Notes under the pieces: generated by a model
The model's database searches: none
The model's input: the letters and a program-made list of their open reading frames with translations, nothing else
Told to the model about the DNA's origin: nothing
Position numbers and translations under genes: made by a program
Assembly: GCA_009792885.1 (NCBI GenBank)
Contig: WMCF01000067.1
Location: 860,788-924,787, forward strand
Direction: 5' to 3'
Origin: Eremophila alpestris peregrina
Taxonomy: Eukaryota > Chordata > Aves > Passeriformes > Alaudidae
DNA: 64,000 nt
Part shown: one piece after another, positions 47,201 through 59,300 of the stretch
Layout: each line of letters begins with the position of its first letter
Position numbering within the stretch: position 1 is the stretch's first letter

Positions 47201-50200
47201 GACTGTTTTTAGAGCTGTGCAGGCATTGAGTGGCGGGACTGATGTGGTTTTGTTCTGTCTCAGCTCTCCCCTCCCTCCTCCTGGTTACCTGGACATGTGG
47301 CTTTTATGCAAAATGGAGGGAGCCTATTGACAGCCAAGGAAGTGGGAAGGTAAGAGGACACCATTGCTAAGAGTTTGGGTCTTGTTGCAGGGCATTAGTG
47401 CATTCCTGGTTCCCATGCCAACAGCTGGGCTGTCACTAGGGAAGAAAGAAGACAAACTGGGAATCCGAGCCTCTTCCACTGCCAACCTGATATTTGAGGA
47501 CTGCCGGATACCCAAGGCCAACCTCCTGGGGCAGCCAGGAATGGGCTTCAAAATCGCCATGGTAAGAGAGATGGGGTGCAGCTGTGGGTGTGTACAGCAC
47601 GAGCTCCCAAGTTTAGTGTTTTGTAAACCATTTCCAGAGGCAGTCACTTCAGTAAGGACTGCTTGCATAAGCTGTTCTGTGTCATGTTAAGCTGTTGACC
47701 CTTCTTGCCAACATGGGAGGAATCATTCCCAGAGCTTGATTAATGTTTAGTTTACACAGATCTTTGACAGCACTTTTATTGTGCTAGTTCTCAGCTGGAG
47801 CAATGCTGATGCCACTGAGCTGCTATGTCAACAGGGGCACTCTGTTTTAATTTTTCTTCTTTCCCAATCCTCTGTTCCTCCAGTTGTACCCATAGGTAAA
47901 GGGAAAACATGGCATTTCCCCATGTGAATATGGTGGCAGAGGAAAGTTGTCCTGGAGGCCCAGGACAGCTTCTGGAGAGTGTCTCAAGGTGAATGACAGC
48001 TGAGTTATGGTACGCATGTGACTTCTGAGAAGCAAGGCAGCTGGGAACAGCTTTGAGAGTGGTCACTGCTCTCTAGAAGGGCCAAAACACCCTTTGTTGG
48101 CCTGACATTTTAGGCCAAGCTCCCTGGAGCAGAACCCACTCTATTACGTCCAGAACTAAAAGTGATTGGTGACTGACAGGTTCTGTTAAAGACCTTTAGC
48201 CTAGGGTTGAGAAGATGAAGCCCTTTCTCCCTGTGCTGCAATTTCTTCCTGTGCACAGAGGGGCAGAGGAGATGTTTGAGCTAAGTCAGGTAATTGACTA
48301 ATCAGTTTGAAAAATGCTTTCACATGTGCATCCTAATGATGCCGGTAGAAAACTGACCAGATTTTGAAAGTAAAATCAGCTGCAGAGTGAGCTGGATCTG
48401 CCTGAAGAGTTCTTTCAAGCCCCTTCTTTCCAGAGCAGATCCTTGTTGTTTCTCTTATTTTGCATCCTCTCATTTTCTCCCAGCTAATAATCAGTTCCTC
48501 TCCTTTCTCCTTCTACTGTTGGATTTTTGCCTTCTCTCTGCAGTGGCAGTGCCTGTTCCTGTTCTCAGCTCTCTATTCCTGCTGGGAGCTGGGAATATTC
48601 TGAATCAAGGAGGTCTCTGACCAGAGGATTCTAAGGCTGCAGAAGCTTTCCAGCAAAACCAGGAATGTGTGTGTACTATTATTGATCAAGTATGACTTGA
48701 CTTACATATATTTTGTGTCTTTCTCAGCAAACTCTGGATGCAGGAAGGATTGGTATTGCCTCACAGGCACTTGGAATAGCACAGGCAGCTCTGGACTGTG
48801 CTGTGGATTATGCTGAGAAGAGAATGGCCTTTGGGTCACCCATCACAAAGCTCCAGGCAGTGCAGGTACGAGCTGGGCACATGGGGCAGTTCCACAGGGT
48901 GCTGGGGCTGGTGGGAAAGTCTGTGTGTGCTCTTGGGCATGGTATCAGGCACACAGTGCACTTTGTACTACCTGGGATTAACAGGATGATAATTCTGTTT
49001 TCAATTGCTGTTAAAACTAATTGTTAGATGGCCCTATGGGTGGGAGAACTCAGCTGTCCCCTTGTGCAGGCAGAGGCCCTGGACCAAAGGCAGTGTTTGT
49101 TGTTGCAGTTCAAGCTGGCAGACATGGCTGTGGCCTTGGAGGGTGCGCGCCTGCTCACCTGGAGAGCTGCTATGCTGAAGGACAATGGAAAGCCCTTCAC
49201 TAAGGTATTTCCAGCCCTGCTTTTGTCCAGCAGCCACAGCACAGGACACAGCTCAAGGCCAGGGAACCCCACTCCATAGATCATGGCTGTGCTCAGTACC
49301 TGCCTTGTCAGAGCTGCTGGGGTGTAACCCCACCTTTGGGCAGCCCCGAGAGTTCAGCACCGGTTGTAGCCAAGAGGAGAGGGGTGGCTGCTCTCAGCTG
49401 GCACTCTCAGCAGGCCTGTCTCTCTGATGGCTGCTCTGTGAGCATTCAAGCTCCTCGTGAGGTGAGGGGTTCCTTTTTGTGACAGCTGCACTCTCAGTGA
49501 TGTTTTCCTTCCCCAAAGGAAGCAGCAATGGCCAAACTGGCTGCATCAGAAGCTGCAACGTCCATCGCTCATCAGGTAACTCTGACATACATCATGTGGG
49601 AAGGGACTTTGGATGTGTCACAGCTGCTGTGGGAAGGTGGGATGGAATTTATCTATTTATATTTGAAACACACCAACCAAGCAAGCAAGTAACCCTATGG
49701 CTGAAGCTGATTAGCACAACCATTGTCACAGGTTGTGGGGGAGTAGGGGGATGGCAGGGGTTTATATTGGCCTGTGGCAGCTGCAGTCCAGGGCAGTGGC
49801 AGTTTTAAGGAGCAGCAATGTGGGAGAGAGCATGGGGCCACCAGTCATCACCACTGCACCTGTATGAGATCGTCTGTTCCTCTGTTTTGTGTCCCCTGTC
49901 TTTAATAAAAGCATCTTAGTGATTCATATTCTAACACCTCTGAAGCAATTAATTGCCCATGTGGAATATCCATATTGCTCTTAGACAGAGCAATCCTCTG
50001 TACTCCTGTGATCACAAATGAGCTGCAGTCATCCCCATATGTCCCACCCTCCCCATTATGCTTGCTGTGTGCATTCTGTAGGAAGCAGGTGTCTTGACCC
50101 CCCCTTTCTCTCTAAGCTGCTGCCTTTGTTCCAGGCTATCCAGATCCTGGGTGGGATGGGCTATGTGACAGAGATGCCAGCGGAGCGCCACTACCGCGAC

Positions 50201-50287
50201 GCTCGCATCACCGAGATCTACGAGGGGACCAGTGAGATCCAGAGACTGGTGATTGCAGGCCAGCTGCTCAAGGCCTACCGAGGCTGA
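44219..50287 (+). CDS. ACADS: Short-chain acyl-CoA dehydrogenase, ten coding exons
   Basis: This mitochondrial matrix FAD enzyme carries out the first step of beta-oxidation on C4-C6 acyl-CoAs and passes electrons to ETF. Exons 44219-44273, 44569-44729, 46187-46336, 46490-46601, 46975-47126, 47391-47561, 48728-48865, 49109-49204, 49519-49575 and 50135-50287 total 1245 bases and encode 414 residues (human 412, also ten exons). The Ala/Arg-rich N-terminus ending near RCRRLHTVYQS is a mitochondrial targeting peptide. The N-terminal helical domain is followed by the FAD-contact strands (IGCFALSEPGNGSDAGA and KAWITNAW) and the C-terminal helical domain. The catalytic base is Glu394 in TEIYEGTSEIQ (human precursor Glu392). 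The ATG sits in a strong GCGGCCATGG context. All splice sites are GT/AG and all phases join. SBCAD or other paralogues are excluded by closeness to SCAD throughout and by neighbours. Confidence 0.98.
44569..44729 (+). CDS. ACADS: ACADS coding exon 2
   Basis: It encodes ALALRCRRLHTVYQSAELPE to KEHRFPAEQ, the rest of the presequence and first helices. Acceptor CGCTTCCAG and donor GTGGGT. Confidence 0.96.
44730..46186 (+). other. ACADS: ACADS intron 2
   Basis: A 1.46 kb intron, the AT-richest part of the gene. No exon or mobile element is recognised inside. Confidence 0.88.
46187..46336 (+). CDS. ACADS: ACADS coding exon 3
   Basis: Fifty codons, from VKKMGGLGLLAMDVPEKYKG to STGVIVSVNN, phase 0 at both ends. 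Acceptor CTGTGCAG and donor GTGAGT. Confidence 0.97.
46490..46601 (+). CDS. ACADS: ACADS coding exon 4
   Basis: It encodes SLYLGPILKFGSEEQKHQW through KIGCFALSEP, leading into the FAD-binding region. The acceptor TTCTTAAAG has a weak pyrimidine tract; the donor is GTGATG. Confidence 0.96.
46602..46974 (+). other. ACADS: ACADS intron 4
   Basis: A 373-base intron with GT/AG ends. No feature inside. Confidence 0.9.
46975..47126 (+). CDS. ACADS: ACADS coding exon 5
   Basis: It encodes GNGSDAGAASTMARLDGDEW through ATTDKSLKHK, including KAWITNAW. The donor is the unusual GTGTGA, but the reading frame and the next exon confirm this boundary. Confidence 0.96.
47391..47561 (+). CDS. ACADS: ACADS coding exon 6
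   Basis: It encodes GISAFLVPMPTAGLSLGKKE through QPGMGFKIAM, 57 codons. Acceptor CTTGTTGCAG and donor GTAAGA. Confidence 0.97.
47562..48727 (+). other. ACADS: ACADS intron 6
   Basis: A 1.17 kb intron with GT/AG ends and no recognised feature inside. Confidence 0.9.
48728..48865 (+). CDS. ACADS: ACADS coding exon 7
   Basis: It encodes QTLDAGRIGIASQALGIAQ through FGSPITKLQAVQ, the C-terminal helical domain. Acceptor TTTCTCAG and donor GTACGA. Confidence 0.97.
49109..49204 (+). CDS. ACADS: ACADS coding exon 8
   Basis: It encodes FKLADMAVALEGARLLTWRA to NGKPFTK, 32 codons. Acceptor TGTTGCAG and donor GTATTT. Confidence 0.97.
49205..49518 (+). other. ACADS: ACADS intron 8
   Basis: A 314-base intron with GT/AG ends. 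No feature inside. Confidence 0.9.
49519..49575 (+). CDS. ACADS: ACADS coding exon 9
   Basis: A 57-base exon encoding EAAMAKLAASEAATSIAHQ, phase 0 at both ends. Acceptor CCCCAAAG and donor GTAACT. Confidence 0.96.
49576..50134 (+). other. ACADS: ACADS intron 9
   Basis: A 559-base intron. It contains one AATAAA (49904-49909), which could in principle end a truncated transcript but lacks other support. Confidence 0.88.
50135..50287 (+). CDS. ACADS: ACADS coding exon 10 (catalytic Glu, stop)
   Basis: It encodes AIQILGGMGYVTEMPAERHY, then the catalytic TEIYEGTSEIQ, and ends KAYRG before TGA. Acceptor TTGTTCCAG. Confidence 0.97.
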   Translation, partial: AIQILGGMGYVTEMPAERHYRDARITEIYEGTSEIQRLVIAGQLLKAYRG

Positions 50288-51442
50288 GGAAACTGCAGCA
50301 GCAACACACTGCCCCAAGTGCCTCATAATGGTGCACACTGATGGAGTTTGACCCTCTTGAATGAGGCCATTGATGGAGGTTTTCCTCACCAATGAGTAAC
50401 CCTCTAGTTAAAATGTGCTGATTCTTCTTTGGACAAAGTATGGTGCATGGAGGCTGGACTCAGGTTTGTAAGTGATGGCTGTGAGTGCAGGAGGGAGGAG
50501 GCAACCTATGCTCATAGGGCAGCCTGGGGCTTTTCCTAAACTGGACTGTTGGAATGGCTTGGTGGTGGCAAAATGACAGCACTTGCCAGCCACTGCCTGC
50601 TATGTCAATTTGTCACTACATGGCACAGGATAACCAGTGCCAGAGTTAGAGGTGCTGAGAGCCATGACCCCTGTGCCCTGCTTCAGGCTGCTGGTCACGT
50701 GCCTCTGCAGAGCAGACTTCAGTGGAGTTCAGGTGTGTGGGATGCAGCTGTGTGTGAGCTCATAATGGGACAGCCTGGGCTGAGGCAATCCCTGCAGCAG
50801 GGCCCTTCTCACTTCCAGCAGGAGAGGAGCCAGACAGGAGGACATGCAGGGACAACCCACACACAGAGGGCTCTGAGCCCAGACTGTGGTTGCTGTCTGT
50901 GTCGGTGTGAAAACACAGACCAGAAAGAATCCCTCGATCTGGGCCAGCAGAGGCCAGCACCTGCTCACTCAGCTGCTCTGGGCTGTAAGGCTAGAAGCAA
51001 AGGACAGCAAAGCTGCAGTGCCTAGGACTACTTTGTAAAAAAACCAAGAACACCAAAAAACCCCTCTGCTCCTAAATCTACTTCTGTAATATATATCAGC
51101 AGGAAAGGAAGTGCCTGATAGGGCAGTAACAGCTTTGAATCTCTACATGTTTTGGGCAACGAGGAAATGAAAAGCTGACACACAAACCTCAGCAGGAAGC
51201 TTTAGCAGTAGCACATCTTCAGTGATCACTGGTAAGACATTAGCTTTAGAACATCAACAGCCAAAGGAAAAGCTCTAAACTCAGAAGAGGGAGAGGATTA
51301 AGACTAGAGCCTGTATGGTCCAGTCCACCTTCTTGTCCAAACAAGTACACTAGAGGGAAATGGTTATTTTCCTGCGGTGCCTTTTATTTAGACTGGTGTG
51401 CAGAGAAGAAGAGCAGGATTTTGTTACACAAGAGAGAAGACA

Positions 51443-51448
51443 AATAAA
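51443..51448 (+). terminator. ACADS: Candidate poly(A) signal of ACADS, AATAAA
   Basis: A canonical hexamer 1.16 kb past the ACADS stop, the first one found on this strand after the stop. Confidence 0.45.
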
Positions 51449-54192
51449 ACCTGATTTTAAAGGACCACCACTCCCTCACCTTTTTTTAATGCATTTGTGA
51501 ATTAATTTAGAGTAATTTCTTCCAGTTACAAGACAGAGGAGCAGAAACCAGCAGGGCCTGCATGCACCAGTGAGACCAGTTCTGAGTGATGTCAGTCATC
51601 CCTGTGCAGGGCACTGGAGGGCAACAGCGTGTTGGGGCAAGGGCCTCAAGTGCTGAGTTTCTCCTTGTAGTTCTCCCATGCGTAAGGATTGGCAGAACTT
51701 GCCAGACAGTGCATTCAAAAGGAGCATTCCTTCTGGAAAACCATTCCAATGATGATCAATGTAAATTATGGAGGGCTTCTCTGGATGAAACTTGATCTCA
51801 GCCTGTGTCACCACTTTGATTGCTGCAGGCTTCTTTGATGGTACCTGAAGATGTGGGATAGTATTTTAAACTAACTTCTGCTTGCAGCCACTCATTAGAA
51901 CAGGAGCTGCAGAGATGGGAGGACTTCAGCAATGCCGAGTTCCTGGTATGCTGCACTCCAGCTCAATTCCCAGTGAGCCAGCACAGCCTGTCACACTTGT
52001 GCCCAGCCCCTTTCGCCTCTTGTGCAAAAGCTTTCAAACAGCAATCTTTTCCCTGCTGCCACAGGTTCAGAGAGAGCTCAGTGCCCTGTGACACTGCACT
52101 GCTTTGGGGGTAAAACAGCATGGTTACACACAAAGGCCCAGAGCTCCCAGAGCACAGCAATGGCTTTTCTCAGGGCAAGACACTTCAAACTTGCTGCTGC
52201 TGGATGAGAGAACTTTGTGGTGAGTGTGTGTCTGCTCCTCAGGGCTGTTGCAGAGGAACTGCTGAAAGGGCAAAACACAAACGAGTTTTGCAGCATGAAA
52301 TCAGAAGCTCTTCCCAAGCCACCCTGAGACAGCACAAACCCAGGTGTGGGCAGGGCCAGGCTCTCCTTGGAGAAGAGGGTCTGGTCTGTTCACACATGAA
52401 GCCACAACTTTGTGTCACTTGACAAACTCAGCCAACATTGCAAAGCTGGGGCACACAGATGGGAAAATCAGGTTATACATAAATTAGAAATGAGTGGGGA
52501 AGGAGATAAGTCATTTACTCAAGAACAAAAGCTACACTTCTGAAGGACTTTGTGCTTTTTGCCCCACAGTGCTCTAAGAGCACATGAAACTGGTTTGAGG
52601 CATGGAGCAGGTGGAGCCTGAACTTGAATCCTTCCTTAGAAAGCTTAGTTACAGTAACTAGGAGTTACTTCCTGCCCCACCTTAGACCTGATAGCTTTTA
52701 TATCATGTAGCTCAGACTCCTCCCTGTGAGTTCCCAACAGACTGAAGGGAGATGAGCTGTTCTGAAAAAAGGACAAATTTATTCTGATTTTAAATGAGAT
52801 CTTTGTTTTGCCTAAGTTGAGAGCCCTCACTATCAACAAAGACCTGGCAACAGCCACACAATCAGGTTATGTTGGGAATTCAAAAAGATGGAAAATACTA
52901 CATTTGAAAGACATCCTGAAGTTAAAAAAGTGCCTGGAAGAGAAGGAAGACATGGAATAGTGATAAGAAAACGTGATAGTGCTGTAACATGAAAGAAAAA
53001 ACTAATTTCAGATTTAAATTTTGGAACATGTTTGCAAGGTGAAAGTGTGACCTTAGGGAAATGTCAGCATACAAAAGTACCATTTCTAAGCTGACTGTTC
53101 TCCAAGATGCAGCAGAGAACCAGACCTGGCAGCAGATTTGTACACTACAGTTCTGGTCTGTGTCCTGACAACTGTGCTATAAACACACTTAAATTTATCA
53201 CTTCTTTTGCCAACATTTTACCTCTTGCAAGAAGATTTACATTAGTCAATTATTAAAATAGTTGTTTTTGACAACTTTCCAGAAGAAGAGGCAGGTGGTT
53301 GGGCAGGATTTTGTGTCTAGTTCATTAAGGAGTTCAATGAAGAAGACATCAGCAACTGTACCAGACCCAATGGGGACAGGAATCCAGGTTCTACAGTCTC
53401 CCAAAATCCAGAGGACCCAAAGCACCCTTGATCCTCAAGGAGAGGAGACACATCAGACTGGAAGGAAAAGGACCAAAGGTCCATCTGTGCAGGGAGGGCC
53501 CACAGCTGAACAGCCAGGTAGGATCCATTTCTAATCCCTCTGAATGGTTTGAGGAGGGAGAGCCATGGGACAAAGCTTTGCAGCTTTAACCCAAAGTTCT
53601 GGGAAAGAACTTTCTTAGGACAGTTAAACTTCAGGGAACCTCTGCCAAGCACCAAAACCCCTTTTCCTGCCGGATGAAGGGGCAGCAAACCCCTCCCAGT
53701 GCAGTGGGTGCTCCCCTGGGCAGGGCCCCAGCACAACCTGAGAGGCAGAGACAGGGCTCAGTGATGGTTCATTCGGGTCTCCTGGTGCCACAGAAGGGCT
53801 CAGAGTGCAGGGAGGCAAGACAGCTCAAGAGGGAAGGCCAGGCTTTTTTGGGAAAGCTAAATTGATTCTCCTTAAGTATTTATCAATTAGCACTTCTAGG
53901 ACTTTCTCCAGAATGCTTCTTTAAGTGTAGAAAGTGTTCATAAGGATGCTTAGCAGGCATGGCCTAAAAATGCTGCTGCAAAACAGAGAAAGACCTTACA
54001 TTTTAATTCCAGGGGAATTCCAAAGAAATAATACCAAAGGAGGGAACTGCTGTGAAGCTGATGGCACCTAAACTGTCATAATTGTCAGGTAGGTGCAAAG
54101 GCTGGACAGATAAAGCTGCAGCAAAGTGGATCTGAAGTTGTTCCACTGCTTGGAACCTCTCAGCAAAACAAAAGCCACCAAAAAAGTCTTTT

Positions 54193-54198
54193 TTATTT
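54193..54198 (-). terminator. SPPL3: Candidate distal poly(A) signal of SPPL3
   Basis: TTTATT on the plus strand is AATAAA for SPPL3, 2.1 kb past its stop codon. Another lies at 54228-54233. Which signal is used is unknown. Confidence 0.35.
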
Positions 54199-55074
54199 GA
54201 ATACCTACCTCAGTATTTTATTCACCTTACGTTTGAGGTGTAGCTCAAAATTGATGCCTTTTTACTGTCCCAAGCAAGTCTGGAACCTAACACCTGGCAT
54301 GAACAGAAAAAGCAGATTCTCAATGAAAAACTCTTATTACAAAGTGACAGTGATGTGAGGATGAGCACTGCAGGCACACGGTAGAGGGAATGCTTTCAGC
54401 TAGGGGAAAGGAAAGAACTGGGGTGTGAGAGAGAGAGAGAGGAATTCTCAACATCCCCCCTGCCACACCCACCCACATTTGCTAAATCTCAGCACCCTCA
54501 CCCCCCTGCAAGGGCTAAGCTGTGTCTTACTGTTTGTCCTGGGACATTCCAGCTGTCTTGGAAGTGCATCACTGCTCAGAGGCATCAGCCCCTCTGCCAG
54601 GCCTGCCTGAGAACAGAGAACTGGTTAATTAATGGCATTAATGAAAGTGCACACACATGGCTGGACAAAATTTCCTGCCATGTCCAATTTGCTCTTCTTG
54701 TACCACCTGACAGTGCTGAGAGCTTCAGGGGTTTCACCAACCCCTCCCTTACCTGGAATGAAAACTGTCCCAAAGTCACCTCACTGCTCACTCAGAGTCG
54801 GTCCCCACATTCCTCCTCCTCCCCTGCCACCAGCACTTCCCAGCATCTGTCAACTCACAAGAGCTGAGAGCTCCCAGGAGAGCTCCCCAAACCCCACTTA
54901 GCACAGTGCTTGAAAGGAAGAAAATTTAGTTACCTCAAGGAAGCTTTTCAGTCAATAAAATAACAACTGAACTGCTGGTTTTAAAAAAGAAAGAATAAAA
55001 TCCACATTTTAACAGGCTACAGGTACAAAGCAGTCAACACACAAACTCCAACCAGTCACAACAGTAAAGGACAG

Positions 55075-55340
55075 TTTTTCTTTTTTCTTTTTTTTCTTTG
55101 AGGGGCAGGGGCATGGAAAAATACAGCACACTAATGAAACAAAATGCAAAAAATACAAAAAAATAGAAAATAGAAAAAATGTATTTACAAGTGATACATT
55201 ACTATGATCAGAAAGCACAAAGACATTTGCTGCTATAATACATGCACTGGTCAAGAAGGAACTACTAAAAACCTGCAAGGGAGCTGTTTGTAAAAAAAAC
55301 CAAAAATCAAAAAAAAGGAGGAAAAAAAAAAAAGAAAAAA
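55075..55340. repeat. A/T-rich low-complexity tracts
   Basis: A T-rich run at 55075-55099 and several A-rich runs at 55148-55340 on the plus strand. They lie in the probable SPPL3 3'UTR. Confidence 0.8.
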
Positions 55341-55623
55341 GACACCCCCGACCTCCTCCCCCCTCAGACACACAGGGCTGGGTTTGAACTTTTTTCTTCC
55401 CTAGTTTGCTACATTGATCAAACCAAACATCCCCTAAGGTCCATGGTACAACCAGTACAAATACTACACTTGGTTTTAAACTGCAGGTTCAGTTGTAGGA
55501 GGGGGGAAAAAACAGCAGCTCATTGTAGATCCATATACATAAAGCCAGAGTAACTGTGCTACATGCTAAAAATTACAGCAAGCCCCTGTCTGCTACACAG
55601 CATGATCTTAGCAGGTTTTCCTT

Positions 55624-55633
55624 TTTATTTATT
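55624..55633 (-). terminator. SPPL3: Candidate proximal poly(A) signals of SPPL3
   Basis: On the minus strand this reads AATAAATAAA, two overlapping canonical hexamers, about 680 bases past the SPPL3 stop. An adjacent TA-dinucleotide stretch (55634-55672) lies on its upstream side. Confidence 0.4.
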
Positions 55634-55672
55634 CATATATATATCTATATGTGTGTATATATATATGTATAA
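55634..55672. repeat. TA/TG dinucleotide microsatellite
   Basis: Imperfect ATATATAT, GTGTGT and TATATATATG units, about 39 bases, in the SPPL3 3'UTR. Confidence 0.85.
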
Positions 55673-56308
55673 AAATCGTGCCCTTTTTCACTGCAATATG
55701 ACATCTGGGTGGAAATGTAACTTGTTACAACAAATTTTTATATGTATACTGCAAGAAGTCACTCAATGTCTGTGGATTTCATAAGTAACCTCACACCACA
55801 GGAAATATTTAATAAATCAAAAAAAACCCAATATTGTGACAGAAGAGCTTCTGTCTCAGTTCTTTTCAAAACCGAAGTCCCGCAGGAAACTGGTCCCAAT
55901 GTCCACGAGGGGCTCTCTGAAGAAGCCTCAGTTTGCTTAACTGTTTTTGTGTTTAGTGTTCACAAGTTTTTGAACGACTTCAAGCCGTTTTTAGTTTCAA
56001 GTCTGTCTCTTCCTCTCTCACAAAGGTAAAGTCTGGTACGAATCCATCCGAGCGAGGAAAAGAGGAAAGTGGCTGCAGTTGCACAAAGGGTCCCCAATTC
56101 CACATCTGCAGGGAGATCCGGAATCACGCGGAGCTCTGTGATTTTAGCTTTTGTTTCCTTCCCTCCTTTAGTACAAAGTCCTTTCATTCATGTCCCATCA
56201 CTGGTACCTTCCCAAGTACCAGCCAGTCCAGCTTCAGGTGACAACAAAGCCACAAGTTAAAGTGAAAAGGACCAAGGCAGAAGTTCAGGTCACTTCCTGT
56301 CCGTTCCA

Positions 56309-56380
56309 TCATACTTCCAGGAAACGGGAGCTGCTGGACTTGGAGTGGAAAGGCTCAGACCACATGCGACGTAGATCGCC
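56309..56380 (-). CDS. SPPL3: SPPL3 last coding exon
   Basis: It encodes [20 protein letters not shown], then LEV and TGA, the cytosolic tail. The acceptor reads CCTGCCTAG. Confidence 0.96.
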   Translation of the reverse strand, partial: GDLRRMWSEPFHSKSSSSRFLEV

Positions 56381-59300
56381 CTAGGCAGGGAACAGCACAG
56401 GACCATGCCTCAGAAACTCATCTCTGCTCAAGAATTCACATTTTAAAATGCTCACAGAATTGCAAACACACCTTAGAGCAAATCTATTCTTCACCTGTTT
56501 TGCAAATTACAATAAAGACAGTAAAAATAAATCCTTCCCCTGTCAGGCCAGAATGTCTTACTTTTAGAGCAGATATATCCAAAATAGGTTTCTGATGGGA
56601 AGGCAATAATTACTCAGATTGAAAACCCTGCCCTTTCTACGTTCTGCTCTGCAGAGTGCTAGATGTGTGCTTCCACAACAGCCCTGGAACAGGAAAGATC
56701 AATCTTACAACTTCTGTTTAGAACAGGTGACTGGGAAAAGGCAAGCAAGGTTCTGCCTCTCCAATCACTGTTCAAACTTTGTGCACGTGGTATTTCATGA
56801 CCAACTGGACAAGGACAAATTCACTTGTTCAATTAAAACAGAATTTACTATTTCAGAATTTATTTAGTTTAGACTTACTGGTACTTAATGTGCATTAATG
56901 ATTTTCTATTTCAGGAACTCAGCTGCTCAGTGCTCTGAAATGAAGACTGAGCCGACAGCAGTGGTTCCTGTGTTCAGGGCCAGGGACACATCTCAGCATC
57001 CCCCTGAGAGCTGCTGCCCAGGGCAAGGACACTGACCCTGCTGCCAGCTGGCCCAGAGCTCCTGCTGCCCTCTTACCTTTAAATAGGCCATGGTGAGGAG
57101 TGGCAATAAAGTGAATGGTACCAAATAGAGCAGGGCAGGCTGGGCTGCCCGGTGAATACGAGAAGCTACTGTTGCAGTTAATAAACCTGTAAGAGAAGAA
57201 AGTCAGTGTAAATATCTTCAGGTTGCAGGTGGATATTGTCATTTCATCCAGAGGCTTCCTTCACCCCCTGAGAGACAGGTGAGGATTAAGTTACTTCTCA
57301 GTAAAGCTTTGCTTTCCCTGAATGCAGTTGAAACAAAGAAAACAGTGAAAAATTATTGTATTTTAGTATTAGGCTGTGTTGAGCCCCTTGGTCCAGTTTT
57401 GAATCTCAGACTAAGCCAAGAATAATTCAGACAGAGTAAAACAAAAGATGAAGGGGAGAAGCTGAGTGCATTGCACTGAAATGCTGCTCTTGATATGTGG
57501 CCCCTGGCCTGAGCAGTCAGGGCTCAGAGTAAGGGCTGTACCCTGGACATTGCCAGAAGGGAATGTAGAGGGAAAAATCGAGGTGTGGGGGAAGGAAGGC
57601 TCTTGGTAGGAAATGATCTTTCCTCTTCAGCCTCAGAAGAGCCACGGGAGGTCAGGATATGCACACACATGCCCTGACTGGAGGGAAAAGCCTGTTTTAT
57701 ACTAGGCAGGAAAGGGATGGCTACAGCAAATTATAAACAGCATTCCAGTTGTAACTATTGATGATTTTATGTATGTAGTGCTATGTCAGGATCAGAATAC
57801 AAAAATGCAGGAATTGCCTAGGTGAATTGCTTAAATTTGCTATTACTATGCACAGCATAATTCATCTGGAAATGTCCGTATTTATCCCATCACTCAGGTA
57901 TGAGCTACAACACTTTTTATGCCAGTGAAGCAAAGTTCAACTGCTAACAAAAACACACTGATACTCTCTTTCATCCTCAAGATAAAATACAACAACTACA
58001 AAAAAAAAACCCTGTAGACTATAGAAGGGCTTTTCTCCCTAGACCATGCCAATGAACGCAAAGAGAGGATTAAAAAGAACATAACCAAGCATCCTCTCAA
58101 AGCCTCTTTACACTTGCTTTCATCATCTTTTAAACCTACTACAATAATCCCACATCTGCTCACTAGGCAGCTCTTAATGTTGAACTAATTACTCACCTAC
58201 AAAATAGCCAATAAGTGTGCAGTGAAAGTAAGAGACCTTCTGCATACGGCCAGAGATGTTCCCTGGTCCTGGGGCACCGCAGGAATCGCTGTTGGCTTGT
58301 TTTTTGTAGTTATCGTAACGCAGGACAAAGCACAGCAGAAGCCCTGGCATCACAATATCTCCAATCCCCAGCATGGAGAAGTGGCTGCCTGTGGAACTGA
58401 AGAGCAACTGGAATTGGGTTCATGGCCAAAACAAAAGGTGACAAGCTCCAGACTCCACCACTGTGGTTTTGAGCTTAAATTGGCACGGCCCCTCTTTCTA
58501 GCAGCAAACCTCCACACAGCAGAACACAAGGCTGGCTCACAAGGTTTTCCTCAGTCATTTCTTCACCTCAGCTTTACAAAACCCATTTGGGCAGGGATGA
58601 CATTGCCCTTTGTCAGCTTCCTTCTCTCAGTAGTGATTAAGCTGCTTTAGCCCTTAAATTACTCAATGGAACACATAAATTTACCCAGCATTTCAGTCCT
58701 CTCCCTCCTCAGCACTGACTGGAGGGACCACCTGGCCCTGTGATCTGACTGTTCATTACCACTGAAGTGCATCTTCATCCCTGTGCATGCAGATCTAAAA
58801 CAAGGCAGTACACCCATTCTGAACTTTCAGACAAAACAGGAAACCACAGTCTTGCCAGATTCCCAGAAAACAGCCAATTGTGGAAAAGATTAAGAACTAA
58901 AATCATCCATTATATTAAATCCAAGATATTTTCCAGGAAAATGAAGGCAAATTGAGCTATTACAAAGCTGACAAAGTGAACAATTTTGGTTTTATCGTTG
59001 CAGACAATCAACTTCTAATCTCTGTAATTTCAGCATCCCACCATCTAAAGAAACAAGAACAGAGTAATACCCAACAAAACTTTACTGCCTGCCTGCTGCT
59101 GCACTGAGCTTACTGCCCCACTAGGCTCTGGGTGTCTCTGCTTACAGATCTGAGCCATCAAGGCACCCCTGGAGCAGGGACATGTGGGATAATCTCCCTT
59201 CAGCACTGCACTTGCCCAGTCAGCCATCCTTGCTTAGATCAGTTTCCAGCCCCCTCCCAATCATCTGCAATTACACAGTAACCCAGACTATTCTGATGTT

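Larger units (their letters stand above)
50288..56308. other. Convergent 3' ends of ACADS and SPPL3
   Basis: ACADS runs in from the left and SPPL3 from the right. A plus-strand AATAAA at 51443-51448 could end ACADS. On the minus strand, AATAAA copies at 55624-55633 and 54193-54198 could end SPPL3. A-rich and T-rich simple tracts occur at 55075-55340 and an AT/TA dinucleotide stretch at 55634-55672. No further gene is recognised. Confidence 0.65.

Noticed and set aside
49904..49909. AATAAA in ACADS intron 9
   Set aside because: An isolated hexamer inside an intron; no exon ends near it, so use as a poly(A) signal is unsupported.
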